From contig JASJDI010000002.1 in NCBI GenBank assembly GCA_030065155.1, positions 1 through 64,000 of the forward strand: 64,000 bases of DNA, written 5' to 3'. How positions within the stretch are numbered: the stretch's first letter is position 1; the number at the start of each line of letters is the position of its first letter. The notes beneath the pieces were generated by a model. It had not been told where the DNA came from. It saw only the letters and a program-made list of their open reading frames with translations, and made no database searches. The DNA comes from Xenococcaceae cyanobacterium MO_188.B29 (GTDB lineage: Bacteria; Cyanobacteriota; Cyanobacteriia; Cyanobacteriales; Xenococcaceae). The position numbers and the translations under genes were made by a program. Positions 40,963-53,562 of the stretch are shown piece after piece.

Positions 40963-41574
40963 TTAAAGAAAAATGCTTAACATTTTTCTTTCTGCTTTAG
41001 TTAATTCTCTCCATTGACCAGGTTGAAGGGTATTTAAACATAATTGCTTAGTGTGTTCGCGAGGATTAATCCCCATAGCTACTCTAACTAATCTGAGAGT
41101 AGGAAAACCGACAGCAGCAGTCATCCGTCTTACTTGTCGATTTTTACCTTCTGTTAAGGTGATTTCTAACCAACAAGTAGGAACATTCTTACGATAGCGA
41201 ATGGGAGGATTTCTAGGTGGTAACTGTGGCTCTTTTGGCAATATTTTCACTTCTGCTTTACGAGTAAAATAACCTTTAATTTTGACTCCTGTACGTAAAG
41301 TTGTTAAAGCTAGTTGGTCAGGAATTCTTTCTACTTGTACCCAATAAGTACGAGAATGAGCAAACCGAGGATGAGCAAGACGATGTTGCCAACGTCCATT
41401 ATCCGTTAGTAGTAGTAATCCCTCACTATCTAAATCTAATCTTCCTACTGGATAGATAGAGGGTATGGGAATGTAATCTTTTAGAGTTGGACGTTTTGTT
41501 ACTCCATCATTGTTATCGGTGAATTGACATAGTACACCATAAGGTTTATAGAATAAGATACACTTCACTTTCAA
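40963..41574 (-). CDS. RsuA/RluE-family pseudouridine synthase
   Basis: [36 protein letters not shown]. Confidence 0.95.
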   Translation of the reverse strand: MKVKCILFYKPYGVLCQFTDNNDGVTKRPTLKDYIPIPSIYPVGRLDLDSEGLLLLTDNGRWQHRLAHPRFAHSRTYWVQVERIPDQLALTTLRTGVKIKGYFTRKAEVKILPKEPQLPPRNPPIRYRKNVPTCWLEITLTEGKNRQVRRMTAAVGFPTLRLVRVAMGINPREHTKQLCLNTLQPGQWRELTKAERKMLSIFL

Positions 41575-41592
41575 CTCATAGACAAATAATAT

Positions 41593-41650
41593 AGGGGCGG
41601 TCTTATAAACTACCCCTACTTAAGTGTACGGGCGATCGACTCTCGCCCCT
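41593..41650. repeat. Intergenic inverted repeat AGGGGCG...CGCCCCT
   Basis: 7-bp arms enclosing 44 nt; seen directly. Confidence 0.55.
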
Positions 41651-41668
41651 AATTGATAACCGCTGAAG

Positions 41669-42265
41669 TTATGATTGTTCTTCTGTTTCTTCCGAAGTAT
41701 CTGTAGCGATTTTAGCGGGAGCAACGATCGAAAAAACTACTCTTTCGGGGTCTTCGATTACGGTAACTCCTTCGGGTAAGATTACTTCACCCACAGTTAA
41801 ATTAGTGCCCAATGCAAAATTGGAGACATCAATATCAATTGATTCAGGAATATTGCTAGGTATACAAGAAATGTTAAATTCAGTCAAAACTTGTTCTAAA
41901 ACACCACCTTCTTTAACTCCTGCAGCTTCACCAACAATATTGACTGGTACAACTAATTCAAGAGTTTCACCAGCAGATACAGAGAAAAAACTTAGATGTA
42001 ATAAATTTCTTTTCCAAGGATGAGCTTGTACTTCTCTAATAATGGCTTTGCCACTCCAAGATATATCGGGTATCTTCAGATCCACTAAAGTATTGTTGAT
42101 GGCTGCATTTCTCAAGAGAATTTGTGCATCTTTAGTGTCCATAGTTAGAGAAACAGATTCAGCACCATTGTGACCATATAAAGCAGCAGGAATTAAGCCC
42201 TGACGACGCAAAGCTCTAGGTTTGCTTCCTTCTGGTCTTTTTTGACATTCAACTGTAATTGACAT
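41669..42265 (-). CDS. rplY: 50S ribosomal protein L25/general stress protein Ctc
   Basis: GSKPRALRRQGLIPAALYGHNGAES; C-terminal CTC beta domain. Confidence 0.95.
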   Translation of the reverse strand: MSITVECQKRPEGSKPRALRRQGLIPAALYGHNGAESVSLTMDTKDAQILLRNAAINNTLVDLKIPDISWSGKAIIREVQAHPWKRNLLHLSFFSVSAGETLELVVPVNIVGEAAGVKEGGVLEQVLTEFNISCIPSNIPESIDIDVSNFALGTNLTVGEVILPEGVTVIEDPERVVFSIVAPAKIATDTSEETEEQS

Positions 42266-42377
42266 AATTTTTACTCAGAAATTAATAGTTAAGGGTTTAA
42301 AAAATAGAAAATGGCACAAAATAAAAGCTGAAAGCTTTTTTTAATAACCTTCAACTTGCTTAGTTGCTAGAAAGAAC

Positions 42378-43730
<1,353 letters not shown>

Positions 43731-44027
43731 CTAAAGTTTACACAAACTACTATTATGATTAGTAGTAGTGTAGGATGTCAACCTTAATTGACTTGATAGT
43801 TAGACAAATTTTGCTCTCTTAACTACTCACAATAGAGCTTTTGCATAAATAAATTCAAGGGAAGGATACGACAAGGGAGATAAAGGGAAAATTGCTCCCC
43901 ACACTCCCGAATTTTCCTCCACCGCTTACTTTAGCACTTACGCAAAAAGTCTAATTATATTAACTTGCAAGCCCGCGAGCTAAAGCAACACGGGCATCAG
44001 ACAATAATCAAAATTTTTTAACTAGTT

Positions 44028-44372
44028 TTAAGCTATTTGCAAACTTCTTAGAAAATCCTGATTTTCCCAGTAGCCAATACTAGGTGGCTCCTCTTCTTCA
44101 GAGGAAGCATTTGTTTCCAGTGCTGGGACTAACATCGAATCTTTTGTTCTGACAATCATTGTGCCTTTAGCCAAGGCATCTCGCCATTGACAACCAGTTC
44201 GCCAAGCACAGAATTTAGTTGTACTCCAACGAGGATTGGGTGGAAAGCCGATAAAACCAGAGCGTAGAGCAGGATGATTTTCTGGTGAAATAGTTGTAGA
44301 CGCAGTAACTTTTTCTGTTAACTCAACTATCATGAGGTTGCGACTTTGAATGGATTTAAACACAGACTTCAC
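44028..44372 (-). CDS. Conserved hypothetical protein
   Basis: 114 aa ORF; no domain recognised. Confidence 0.6.
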   Translation of the reverse strand: MKSVFKSIQSRNLMIVELTEKVTASTTISPENHPALRSGFIGFPPNPRWSTTKFCAWRTGCQWRDALAKGTMIVRTKDSMLVPALETNASSEEEEPPSIGYWENQDFLRSLQIA

Positions 44373-44491
44373 CCCCTTTATTTCTAGTTAAAATGTTATT
44401 CTATATACATTCTATTCCTTGTATTGCAAAATGTTAAGGGTTAGATGTTAGTAATAAGAACAATATTGCTCAATAAGAAGTAACTTATTGC

Positions 44492-45214
44492 TTATTCCCC
44501 AAAACGATATCCTTTGCCATAAACAGTATGAATAAGCTGTTTATCGGCATTTTTCTCTATTTTACGCCTTAATAGCCTAACTAAAGCAGCTAGAACATTA
44601 CTACTAGGTTTTTCACCATCTTTCCATAAATACTGATATATTTCTTGATGGGTTAGTAGTTGTCCAGGATGAGCCATAAACAATTCCAGCAGTTGAATTT
44701 CTTTTTCTGATAGACTAATGGCTTTTCCTTGGCGGTAAACTAGCTGATTTTCGCTGTCTAGTTCTAAGTCTGCTACTTTCAATGACGTCAAGGGGAGTTC
44801 TTTTGTTTCTCGATGAGATGTTTCTGATTTTTCTAAAGTCTGAGTTTCCCAGTTAGGCGATCGCCTGAGTAAAGCCCTAACCCTAGCGAGTAATTCTCGT
44901 AACTCAAAAGGTTTAACTAAATAATCGTCTGCCCCTGCATCTAAACCGAGAACGCGATCGTCAATGGTGTCTTTTGCTGTCAGAAAGAGAACAGGAGTAG
45001 TAAGGGAATGCGATCGCAATTCTTGGCAAAGTTCAACTCCTGATTGTTGAGGTAACATCCAATCAAGAATTAATAAGTCATAATTGTTTTTTAAGGCTAG
45101 TTCTTTTCCTGTTGCGCCATTATCTGCTACTTCTACTTGATAACCTTCACGAGATAAAACTTGACTCAAAGGTTCGGTTAATTCCGCTTCATCATCAACT
45201 AAAAGAATTTTCAT
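44492..45214 (-). CDS. OmpR-family response regulator (no adjacent kinase)
   Basis: KILLVDDEAELTEPLSQVLSREGY; LDAGADDYLVKPFELRELLARVRALLRR; winged-helix C-terminus. Confidence 0.95.
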   Translation of the reverse strand: MKILLVDDEAELTEPLSQVLSREGYQVEVADNGATGKELALKNNYDLLILDWMLPQQSGVELCQELRSHSLTTPVLFLTAKDTIDDRVLGLDAGADDYLVKPFELRELLARVRALLRRSPNWETQTLEKSETSHRETKELPLTSLKVADLELDSENQLVYRQGKAISLSEKEIQLLELFMAHPGQLLTHQEIYQYLWKDGEKPSSNVLAALVRLLRRKIEKNADKQLIHTVYGKGYRFGE

Positions 45215-45246
45215 GAGATTGTTGATAGTTAATTTGTTGATAGAGA

Positions 45247-45900
45247 TTAAAGCTCATCAACATTAGGTATAGTTTCTACTTCTTGGCTAGCTGCATCTTT
45301 CCATAACTGCATTTCTGGCAGTTGCCAAATGGTATCTGCATAAGCTTGTTCTACAGGATTTAGTTCGACACCATAGGTGACAAATCGAGAGACAACTGGG
45401 GCAAACATGGCATCGGCAATAGTAAAGTTGCCAAATAGAAAATTGCCATTACGACCGAAAAGTTGACGACAATCTCGCCAAATAGTCTTAATTCGCTCAA
45501 TATCTGCTTGTACTTGTGGATTCATACCTAACCCAAGTAAATTTGCTCTAATGTTCATAGGCATACAGTTACGAAGGGCGTTAAACCCAGCGTGCATCTC
45601 ATTACTGACAGAACGAGCGATCGCTCTAGCTTGATTATCTTGAGGCCAAAGGTTAGCATCAAAAATCTCAGCAATGTACTCGCAAATAGCCAAAGATTCC
45701 CACACAGTAATATCGCCATGATGTAAAACTGGTACTTTTCCTGCTGGCGAATGTTCGAGTAACTTCTGCTTACTTTCTGGAGTATTAAGGGTAATGCAGA
45801 TTTCTCTAAAGTCTAACCCAATTTTTTTCATCGCCAGCCAGGGACGTAAGGACCAAGAGGAATAATTTTTATTACCAATAACTAAGGTAAGCTGGTTCAT
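45247..45900 (-). CDS. Glutathione S-transferase family protein
   Basis: YSSWSLRPWLAMKKIGLDF; PVLHHGDITVWESLAICEYIAE. Confidence 0.93.
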   Translation of the reverse strand: MNQLTLVIGNKNYSSWSLRPWLAMKKIGLDFREICITLNTPESKQKLLEHSPAGKVPVLHHGDITVWESLAICEYIAEIFDANLWPQDNQARAIARSVSNEMHAGFNALRNCMPMNIRANLLGLGMNPQVQADIERIKTIWRDCRQLFGRNGNFLFGNFTIADAMFAPVVSRFVTYGVELNPVEQAYADTIWQLPEMQLWKDAASQEVETIPNVDEL

Positions 45901-45949
45901 AGTCAGTAATTTTTACTCTTAATCAATTTCAATTAGGTTTTTCTTGTCT

Positions 45950-46597
45950 ATGATTACTATTGCCTTACCCAAGGGCGCACTCTTAACTGATAGTATCAAT
46001 TTGTTTAAAAATATAGGTCTAGATTTTAGTGCTTTTTTAGATAAGAGCAATCGCCAACTACAGATTAGCGATCCTACTAATACCGCTAAAGCATTACTAG
46101 TTAGAGCGCAAGATGTCCCTGTCTATATAGAATACGGTCAAGCTCAGTTGGGCATAGTTGGTTATGATGTCTTGAAAGAGAAACAGCCAAGCGTAGCTAA
46201 TTTAGCCGATCTCAAATTTGGTTATTGTCGGATGTCGGTAGCTGTACCTAAAGCTAGTCCTTATCGTAGTTCAGTAGAATTACCACCCCATGGTAGGGTT
46301 GCTTCTAAATCTGTTAATTGTGCCAGAGATTATTTTCGCAGTATCGATTTACCTGTAGAGATAGTACCTTTGTATGGATCTGTGGAGTTAGGACCAATTA
46401 CAGGAATGTCTGAAGCGATCGTCGATCTAGTTTCTACAGGTCGTACTCTTAAAGAAAATGGCTTAATTGAAATTGATGTTCTTTACGAAAGCACGGCTAG
46501 ATTGATTGCTCACCCTTTGAGCTATCGTCTTAATACAGATAACTTATCTGATTGGATTGCTAAATTGAGAGTGGCTTTGCTGACTAGTTGTGATTGA
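45950..46597 (+). CDS. hisG: ATP phosphoribosyltransferase, short form (start revised to ATG at 45950)
   Basis: [62 protein letters not shown]. Confidence 0.95.
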   Translation: MITIALPKGALLTDSINLFKNIGLDFSAFLDKSNRQLQISDPTNTAKALLVRAQDVPVYIEYGQAQLGIVGYDVLKEKQPSVANLADLKFGYCRMSVAVPKASPYRSSVELPPHGRVASKSVNCARDYFRSIDLPVEIVPLYGSVELGPITGMSEAIVDLVSTGRTLKENGLIEIDVLYESTARLIAHPLSYRLNTDNLSDWIAKLRVALLTSCD

Positions 46598-46736
46598 TTG
46601 TCTTTAAATTAGGACAGAACAATCTAGTATTACAGGCAAAACTTTAAAAATATTCTTTATCTTAGAGTGCAATTGAAAAAACTATCTCTTTGATTTTATT
46701 CAGGAGATAGCTTGGATAGGAATTTTCGCTTAAAAG

Positions 46737-47249
46737 TTATGATACCAAAGCAAAACATTGCTTGACTTCTTCTAAATCAATTCCAAATAATTTTCGTAAT
46801 TCCCCTACTGTTTTATTTTCATGAACTTTAAAATCTAAATGATTAAGATTTTTTATCTTAAGTTTTCTACCATAGTTGAATGCTATGTCAAATAACTTAA
46901 ATTGTTCTCGATTAAACTTATATTGTTTAGGATAAAATACGCTAGATAAAAATTTAAAGACTGCTAAGTGAAATCGATTGGTTTTAACATCGCTACCCAT
47001 CGTAAAGCCAACTACGAAAGCTTCGTCCAATACAGATATGTCTCGGTCTAGCAAAATATGCAAACAATCATGATTATAGAGATTAATTTTACCAGGTAGA
47101 GGGAAGATGCTATCCGGGTTTTCTAACAACCAAACCAGAAAAGGGATATCTGATTGTTCATCACCATTGATTTTCTGAAGACACTCTTTAAGAGTAAGGG
47201 TAGATTTATGAACATTATAATTATAATTAGGTTTTACTGTAGTAACCAT
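46737..47249 (-). CDS. Coq4-like domain protein
   Basis: [27 protein letters not shown] fits HDxxHx11E, the Coq4 metal-ligand motif. Confidence 0.65.
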   Translation of the reverse strand: MVTTVKPNYNYNVHKSTLTLKECLQKINGDEQSDIPFLVWLLENPDSIFPLPGKINLYNHDCLHILLDRDISVLDEAFVVGFTMGSDVKTNRFHLAVFKFLSSVFYPKQYKFNREQFKLFDIAFNYGRKLKIKNLNHLDFKVHENKTVGELRKLFGIDLEEVKQCFALVS

Positions 47250-47512
47250 TTATAAATCCCAAAACTATCAACAAATATAAATAAAGAAGCAGAATAAGCT
47301 ATTAAAGTTTTGTCTTTCATAAGTATGCTAGACATAAGCATTTGGATAGAACTAAGGGCTAAAAAAATGAATCCATATCCACTAGAGTTTGTATTGGAAG
47401 CGAGTATTACGCCTCCTGCTAGAGCAAAAAAACTACTCGATAATTTTAAAAAATCGGTTGTATGATATTTACTTATTTTTTTGTTTTTGGGTTTTATGGT
47501 TTTTATTTTCAT
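47234..47512 (-). CDS. Small membrane protein overlapping the Coq4-like ORF start
   Basis: 92 aa with three hydrophobic segments; 16-nt overlap with downstream ORF. Confidence 0.45.
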   Translation of the reverse strand: MKIKTIKPKNKKISKYHTTDFLKLSSSFFALAGGVILASNTNSSGYGFIFLALSSIQMLMSSILMKDKTLIAYSASLFIFVDSFGIYKWLLQ

Positions 47513-48172
47513 TTTTTAGTCTACCTATACCAAGTAAAAAAAATGAAAAGCAGATAATAATAAATAATATTCCTAAATTTCTAATTAATGGATGTTGAAA
47601 ATCATTTGAATTAGATTGTGCTTTTCAATTAATATACTAGTAACTTAATTGAAAAAGGTAAATTGTAAGAATCTCTGAATGAATGTATAAAATTCTTCTT
47701 AAGTATAAAATATATATATGAAAAACAGGTAAAGACCTAGCAAAATAGTAGTTATGATCTAAGTAAAAAAGATTAATTATTATAATATTTATTGATAGTA
47801 GTCTCAGAAAATAGTACGTTTTTATGGGAATATAATTAGAGTGTTGACAAGAGAAAATCACTTTTTTCTGAGAAAAAAACTTAAAACTAGAAATAGAGAA
47901 ATTTTTTCTGATTAAAAGTAGAAAGATTAAACTTAGCCATTCAATTCTTTGAGAGGCATTATGGCTTAAGTTGAATTCACATCTCAGACATTTGCTCAAA
48001 GTTGAGCAAAGCTATGGCAGACCGATACAACCAATAAGCTAGAATCAACAATGAGGAGAAACAGCTTTTTGTTGTACTTCGCTCACCTTAATTAGTTATT
48101 TGCTCCTAGACTTGTCTATGGGGGAATTTTCATAAAATAGAATTCAGTTATCATCAGTAGTAAACAAATACT

Positions 48173-48862
48173 ATGAATTCACCAATCCAAGCTGTTCAAG
48201 CTCCCTACAGGGGAGATGCCTTTTATAAAACCCCACCCCCAGACTTACAGTCTCTCTTACTTAAAGAGCGAATTGTTTATCTGGGCATGCCCTTATTTTC
48301 TTCAGATGATGTCAAAAGAAGATCGGGTATAGATGTAACTGAGTTAATTATTGCTCAACTACTCTACTTACAATTTGACAATCCAGAAAAGCCAATATAC
48401 TTCTACATCAATTCTACTGGTACTCCTTGGTATCCAGAATATGGTTTTTATGGTTATGAAACAGAAGCTTTTGCTATTTGCGATACTTTGAACTACATCA
48501 AGCCTCCAGTTCATACTATCTGCATCGGTCAGGCTATGGGGACAGCAGCTATGATTCTCTCTGCAGGAACTAAAGGCTGTCGTGCTAGTTTACCCCACGC
48601 TACGATTGTACTCAATCAACCCCGCAGTGGAACCAGAGGTCAGGCGACAGATATCCAAATCCGCGCTCAAGAAGTACTTGTTAATAAAAGAAGTACTCTA
48701 GAGATCCTCTCTAAAAATACTGGTCAATCGATCGATAAGATTGCTAAAGATACAGATAGAACTTTCTATATGACACCCGATCAAGCCAAAGAATATGGAT
48801 TGATCGATCGAGTTCTTGAAAGTAGTAAAGAGTTACCTAAAGCTTTGAGTTCTGTTAGTTAG
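48173..48862 (+). CDS. clpR: ClpR: non-catalytic ClpP-like subunit
   Basis: ClpP fold, but GQAMGTAA replaces the catalytic-Ser motif and NQP replaces HQP. Confidence 0.92.
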   Translation: MNSPIQAVQAPYRGDAFYKTPPPDLQSLLLKERIVYLGMPLFSSDDVKRRSGIDVTELIIAQLLYLQFDNPEKPIYFYINSTGTPWYPEYGFYGYETEAFAICDTLNYIKPPVHTICIGQAMGTAAMILSAGTKGCRASLPHATIVLNQPRSGTRGQATDIQIRAQEVLVNKRSTLEILSKNTGQSIDKIAKDTDRTFYMTPDQAKEYGLIDRVLESSKELPKALSSVS

Positions 48863-48894
48863 TTTGCAGTTTAATTAAAGAAAAAGTAAAAATT

Positions 48895-49497
48895 ATGCCT
48901 ATTGGTATTCCTCAAGTTCCCTATCGTTTTCCTGGTGGTCAATATGAGCAATGGATTAGTATTTACAATCGTCTTAGCCTTGAAAGAATTTTATTTTTGG
49001 GGCAAGAAGTAACTGATGGTTTAGCTAATGCTCTTGTGGCACAACTTCTCTATTTAGATTCTGACGATCCCAGTAAACCAATTTACATGTATATCAACTC
49101 TCCTGGGGGTTCAGTAACTGCTGGTTTAGCAATTTACGATACCATGCAGCATATTAAGTCAGAAGTAGTGACTATTTGTGTCGGTTTAGCTGCTTCAATG
49201 GGTGCATTTTTACTAGCTGGAGGCACTAAGGGAAAACGTTTAGCACTACCTCACTCCAGAATTATGATCCACCAACCCTTGGGAGGGACTCAAGGACGTT
49301 CTCAAGCTACAGATATCGAAATTGAGGCTAGAGAAATTCTGCGGATGCGCGATCAACTAAATCAAATGTTGGCACATCATACAGGACAACCTCTAGAAAA
49401 AATTGAGAAAGATACAGATCGTGATTATTTCATGTCGGCAGAAGAAGCCAAAGAATATGGTTTAATCGACAAGGTAATTGAAGAAAGACCTGTTTAA
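48895..49497 (+). CDS. clpP: ATP-dependent Clp protease proteolytic subunit
   Basis: [14 protein letters not shown] and [22 protein letters not shown]. Confidence 0.97.
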   Translation: MPIGIPQVPYRFPGGQYEQWISIYNRLSLERILFLGQEVTDGLANALVAQLLYLDSDDPSKPIYMYINSPGGSVTAGLAIYDTMQHIKSEVVTICVGLAASMGAFLLAGGTKGKRLALPHSRIMIHQPLGGTQGRSQATDIEIEAREILRMRDQLNQMLAHHTGQPLEKIEKDTDRDYFMSAEEAKEYGLIDKVIEERPV

Positions 49498-49569
49498 AAT
49501 TAGCTATTAGTTTTCAGCCATCAGCTTTCAGCTAAAAAACTCAAAGCTGATAGCTAAAACTATTAAAGA

Positions 49570-51042
49570 CTAGCTCCGCGAAAGTTGGGGAATAGAAATG
49601 TCTACTGTTTGGACTTTTGCTCCTAAATTATTGATTGAAGAGCCTATTTCTCTTGTGTTACCAACAATTAGGGTTACGAGTTTCTCTGGTTGTAGATATT
49701 TTTGAGCCACTCTTTGAATATCTTCTACAGTTGTTGCTTTAACTCCTTCTTGGTACTGAAAAATAAAATCCGCAGGATAATCATAGTATTCATAACGCAT
49801 CAAACGGGATAGGGTTTGGCTCGGATTTTGAAAATTAAATACAAAGGAATTAAGAATTGATTCTTTAGCATTAGCTAGTTCTTCCTCTGTAATAGGAGTA
49901 CTACGCAGTTTCTTAATTTCGCTGACAATAGATTTAACGAACGGTACAGTAGCATCTGTTCTGGTTTGTCCTCCTGCAAAAAATGTTCCTTGATAATCGT
50001 AATGAGGATTCCAGACTCCGTAAACACTATAAGCGAGTCCCTGGCGTGAGCGAACTTCATCGAACAAGCGTCCACCAAAACCATTCATTACTCCATTTAA
50101 GACACTCAGTTGTGGATAATCAGGGTTTTTGAGTGTACCCCCTATATGTCCAAGTAAGATATTGCTTTGAGTTAAATCAGGTCGATCGATAGTAAAGATA
50201 CCACCCTCATGTTTTTGAGTAACATCAGGAGGATTTAATTGGGGAGATATTGATAAAGCTTGCCAATCAGCAAAGGTCTCTTCAATTAATGCTTTCATAG
50301 CTGTTGACTCAAAGTCTCCTACAATACCCATAATAATGCTATCTGGACGAATATATTGTTGATAGAAACTTACGATGTCCTCACGAGCAATATTATTCAA
50401 AGTATCGTATTCTACTGTACGAGCATAAGGGCTTTTTTCCCCATAGATTAACTTATTAAACTCTCTGCGGGCAATATCTCCAGGGTTATCGTTCCGACGA
50501 GCGATCGCTCCTTCTTGTTGTCTTTTGGCTAAAACTATTTGTTCTTCCGCAAAAGCAGGTTCACGAATTACCTCCGCATAGAGTTTAAATACTGTTTCTA
50601 GATCTTCGGTAAGACTGCTGAAACCGGCATCAGCAGAAGTATTGCCTATTTGTGTTTCGATGCTAGCAGCTTTCTGTTCTAAAATACTGTTTAATCGTTC
50701 AGCAGAATGGGATTCAGTACCACCACTACGCATTACTGTACCTACTAGTTGCGCTAATCCTACTTTATCGGCAGGCTCATAACGAGAACCAGTACGAATT
50801 AAAGCTTTTCCTTCTACTAGAGGCAAATCGTGGTCTTCAACCAGATAAACTACCATGCCATTATCCAACTGGTAGCGTTCGTATTGTGGCAGTTGTACCT
50901 CTGGTGGTGGAGAAAATTCTAATTCTGTATAATGCTTGGGAGTTTGTGCTGTTGCCGGTAAACGAAGGAAGAATAACGCCAAAACTGTTATTATTCCTAA
51001 ATTTAGCCAGTTAATTATCTTTTTTGATTTACTTTTACTCAT
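49570..51042 (-). CDS. M16-family peptidase-like protein
   Basis: M16 fold (FGGRLFDEVRSRQGLAYSVYGVWNP); N-terminal HxxEH is not evident, so probably a non-catalytic partner type. Confidence 0.88.
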   Translation of the reverse strand: MSKSKSKKIINWLNLGIITVLALFFLRLPATAQTPKHYTELEFSPPPEVQLPQYERYQLDNGMVVYLVEDHDLPLVEGKALIRTGSRYEPADKVGLAQLVGTVMRSGGTESHSAERLNSILEQKAASIETQIGNTSADAGFSSLTEDLETVFKLYAEVIREPAFAEEQIVLAKRQQEGAIARRNDNPGDIARREFNKLIYGEKSPYARTVEYDTLNNIAREDIVSFYQQYIRPDSIIMGIVGDFESTAMKALIEETFADWQALSISPQLNPPDVTQKHEGGIFTIDRPDLTQSNILLGHIGGTLKNPDYPQLSVLNGVMNGFGGRLFDEVRSRQGLAYSVYGVWNPHYDYQGTFFAGGQTRTDATVPFVKSIVSEIKKLRSTPITEEELANAKESILNSFVFNFQNPSQTLSRLMRYEYYDYPADFIFQYQEGVKATTVEDIQRVAQKYLQPEKLVTLIVGNTREIGSSINNLGAKVQTVDISIPQLSRS

Positions 51043-51324
51043 AATTTACTCATAAGTTTAGATTTAGGTTGTATTATTAATTTTCTAGAAAATTAGCAAA
51101 ACTTGCTTTTATTAATCTATCCTTCTCAGCTTTCCCACTTCCTCTGCTTTGATCGCGGATACCAGTTATCTGTTACACCGTCTTGTTAACGAGGTGTAAC
51201 AAGTGACTTGATTGAAATTGTAATCTATTAGCGGATAAGTATATTTTATGAGGGTGCAGACCAATATAGCTCGTATATACTCGATAAGAATTAAATTGCA
51301 ATGAGTATCAGGAAAATTTAGCTC

Positions 51325-52410
51325 ATGTCTCAACCAGTAATTTATATGGCGATTACTAGTCATGGTTTTGGTCATGCTGTCCGTGTTTCATCTGTAGCAG
51401 CTATATTACAAGAATTAGCTCCTGAAATTGAACTTATTTTTGCTACTACTGCACCACAATGGTTATTAGAGTCTTATATTCAGAGTAATTTTCGCTATCA
51501 TTCCCGTATTTTTGATGTAGGGGTAATTCAAAGCGATAGTTTAACTATGGATAAGAAAGCTACTTTAGCTAAAATGCAGCAAATTTATGCAGAAAGAAAT
51601 TCAATTATTGCTGAAGAAGTTGATTTTATTCAGAAAAACAATGTTGGGTTAATTTTAGCTGATATTCCTCCTTTAGCTGTTTCTATTGCTCAAGCTGCTG
51701 GTATTCCTTGTTGGATGATGAGTAATTTTGGCTGGGATTTTATTTATCGTTCTTGGGGAGAAGATTTTTTAGAAATTGTGACATGGATTGAAGAATGTTA
51801 TCAACAATGCGATCGCTTGTTTCGTTTACCTTTATCTGAACCAATGAGTGCTTTTAAACATATTACTGATGTTGGTTTAACTGGTGGTATACCTCGTTAT
51901 AGTGAAGCAGAGCTACGAGCCAAATTTGGGATTACTGCCCCTAAAGAAAAAACTATTTTGCTTACTTTTGGTGGTTTAGGGCTGCAAGCTATCCCCTATG
52001 ATAATTTACAACAATTTCTTGACTGGCAATTTATTACTTTTGATCGCCACGCCGTCAATCTACCTAACTTAATCAAGGTAACAGGCAACTTCTATCGTCC
52101 TGTAGATTTTATGGCTATTTGTGGACGGGTAATTTCTAAACCAGGATATAGTACTTTTGCGGAAGCTTTACTATGGGAAGTACCTATTGTTTCTCTAACC
52201 CGCGAAGATTTTGCTGAATCTCCTATTCTTTTAGAAGGTATTAAGGACTACTCTTATCATCAAATTGTCTCCGCAGAAGAGTTCTTCCAGGGAAATTGGG
52301 ATTTCCTGAGACAACAATGTCAATCTCCTCGTCAACCAGATTCCCTAGCGAAAAACGGCGCAGAAACCATAGCTAAATCTATCATTGATTACTTAAAATC
52401 TAGTAGCTAA
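51325..52410 (+). CDS. GT28/MurG-like glycosyltransferase-type protein
   Basis: SHGFGHAVRVSSVAAILQELAPEIEL; ISKPGYSTFAEALLWEVPIV. Confidence 0.75.
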   Translation: MSQPVIYMAITSHGFGHAVRVSSVAAILQELAPEIELIFATTAPQWLLESYIQSNFRYHSRIFDVGVIQSDSLTMDKKATLAKMQQIYAERNSIIAEEVDFIQKNNVGLILADIPPLAVSIAQAAGIPCWMMSNFGWDFIYRSWGEDFLEIVTWIEECYQQCDRLFRLPLSEPMSAFKHITDVGLTGGIPRYSEAELRAKFGITAPKEKTILLTFGGLGLQAIPYDNLQQFLDWQFITFDRHAVNLPNLIKVTGNFYRPVDFMAICGRVISKPGYSTFAEALLWEVPIVSLTREDFAESPILLEGIKDYSYHQIVSAEEFFQGNWDFLRQQCQSPRQPDSLAKNGAETIAKSIIDYLKSSS

Positions 52411-52456
52411 TAGCTTCTCCAAATCTTAAAATTGTCTTAACTCAAACCAAGGTTAA

Positions 52457-53377
52457 TTACGCTTTTTCCGACAACATTTTCATAAAAGTATCTAGATCTG
52501 GTAAAGATGGTTGGGCACCATTTTTGGTTACAGACAATGCCCCTGCAATATTGCCCCATTCTACTGCTTCTCTGAGAGATTTCCCAGAGGCTAAAGCAGC
52601 AGCCAAAGCACCATTAAAAGCGTCTCCTGCTGCTACTGCATCTACTACCTTAACGGGGATAGGTTTAACCCAAAAACTTTCTTCTTGTGTACTGCAAAAA
52701 GCTCCTTGATTACCCAAAGTAATTATCACTTTTCTAGCACCCATTTGGTGTAAAAAAGTTGCTGCTTGCCTAGCGGTGGTTACTCCATCTACCGTAAAAC
52801 CTACTAGTTGACTTGCTTCTATCTCATTAGGAGTAATAATATCAACTAGTTGATATAGCTCATCTGGTAAATTAGATTTAGCTGGAGCAGGATCGAGAAT
52901 GAGACAACAACCACTAGCGCGAGCGTCCCTTGCAGCAGCTAAAATGCTAGATAAGGGTACTCCCAGTTCGAGCATTACTACCTTGGTTTTTGGTAATAAA
53001 GCTCTAAGTTGAGCTAGTTCTGGTTCGCCTACTAAACGATTCGCTCCAGCAGCACAGGTGATGGTATTTTGCCCCTGTTCATCTACCGTGATCGAGGCTA
53101 TTCCCGAGTGAGTATGAGGATTAATGGTGATTTTATCCGTCTTTACTCCTGCTGTTTTTAAATTTTGTAGTAGAGTTTGACCAAAACTATCATCACCAAT
53201 TTGACCAATCAAATGAACTGGAATACCAAGTTTAGCTAGGGCTACGGCTTGGTTAGCTGCTTTACCTCCAGTAGAGATGAAAAAGCGATTACCAATTACT
53301 GTCTCCCCTTTAACTGGTAAATGGGAAACCTCTACTACTAAGTCTATATTGATACTGCCAAAGACAACGACGCTCAT
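52457..53377 (-). CDS. rbsK: Ribokinase
   Basis: FGSINIDLVVEVSHLPVKGETV; STGGKAANQAVALAKLG; VDAVAAGDAFNGALAAALA. Confidence 0.92.
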   Translation of the reverse strand: MSVVVFGSINIDLVVEVSHLPVKGETVIGNRFFISTGGKAANQAVALAKLGIPVHLIGQIGDDSFGQTLLQNLKTAGVKTDKITINPHTHSGIASITVDEQGQNTITCAAGANRLVGEPELAQLRALLPKTKVVMLELGVPLSSILAAARDARASGCCLILDPAPAKSNLPDELYQLVDIITPNEIEASQLVGFTVDGVTTARQAATFLHQMGARKVIITLGNQGAFCSTQEESFWVKPIPVKVVDAVAAGDAFNGALAAALASGKSLREAVEWGNIAGALSVTKNGAQPSLPDLDTFMKMLSEKA

Positions 53378-53562
53378 GCTCTTGATATCTGAAAATTAAA
53401 TGCTGTTGGCTGAATTGTTTCTAATAAGGTTAGTTTCAATAAGTTATGTTGCAATTTTAGCCTGCACTAAATTATCTTCCCATTTCTTAAGAAAAACCCA
53501 CCAATTATATAGGAAAATGTCTGGATACTACGATAGCAATTATCTATCAATAGGAGGTTTAA

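Noticed and set aside
47637-47999. 120-aa minus ORF rich in I/Y/L/F
   Set aside because: Low-complexity AT-rich region translation; no credible start context or domain.
52524-52709. Plus-strand ORF opposite ribokinase
   Set aside because: Antisense shadow of a well-supported CDS; the same applies to the ORFs at 187-375, 2241-2429, 4107-4373, 17630-17833, 18185-18406, 24229-24507 and 35609-35920.
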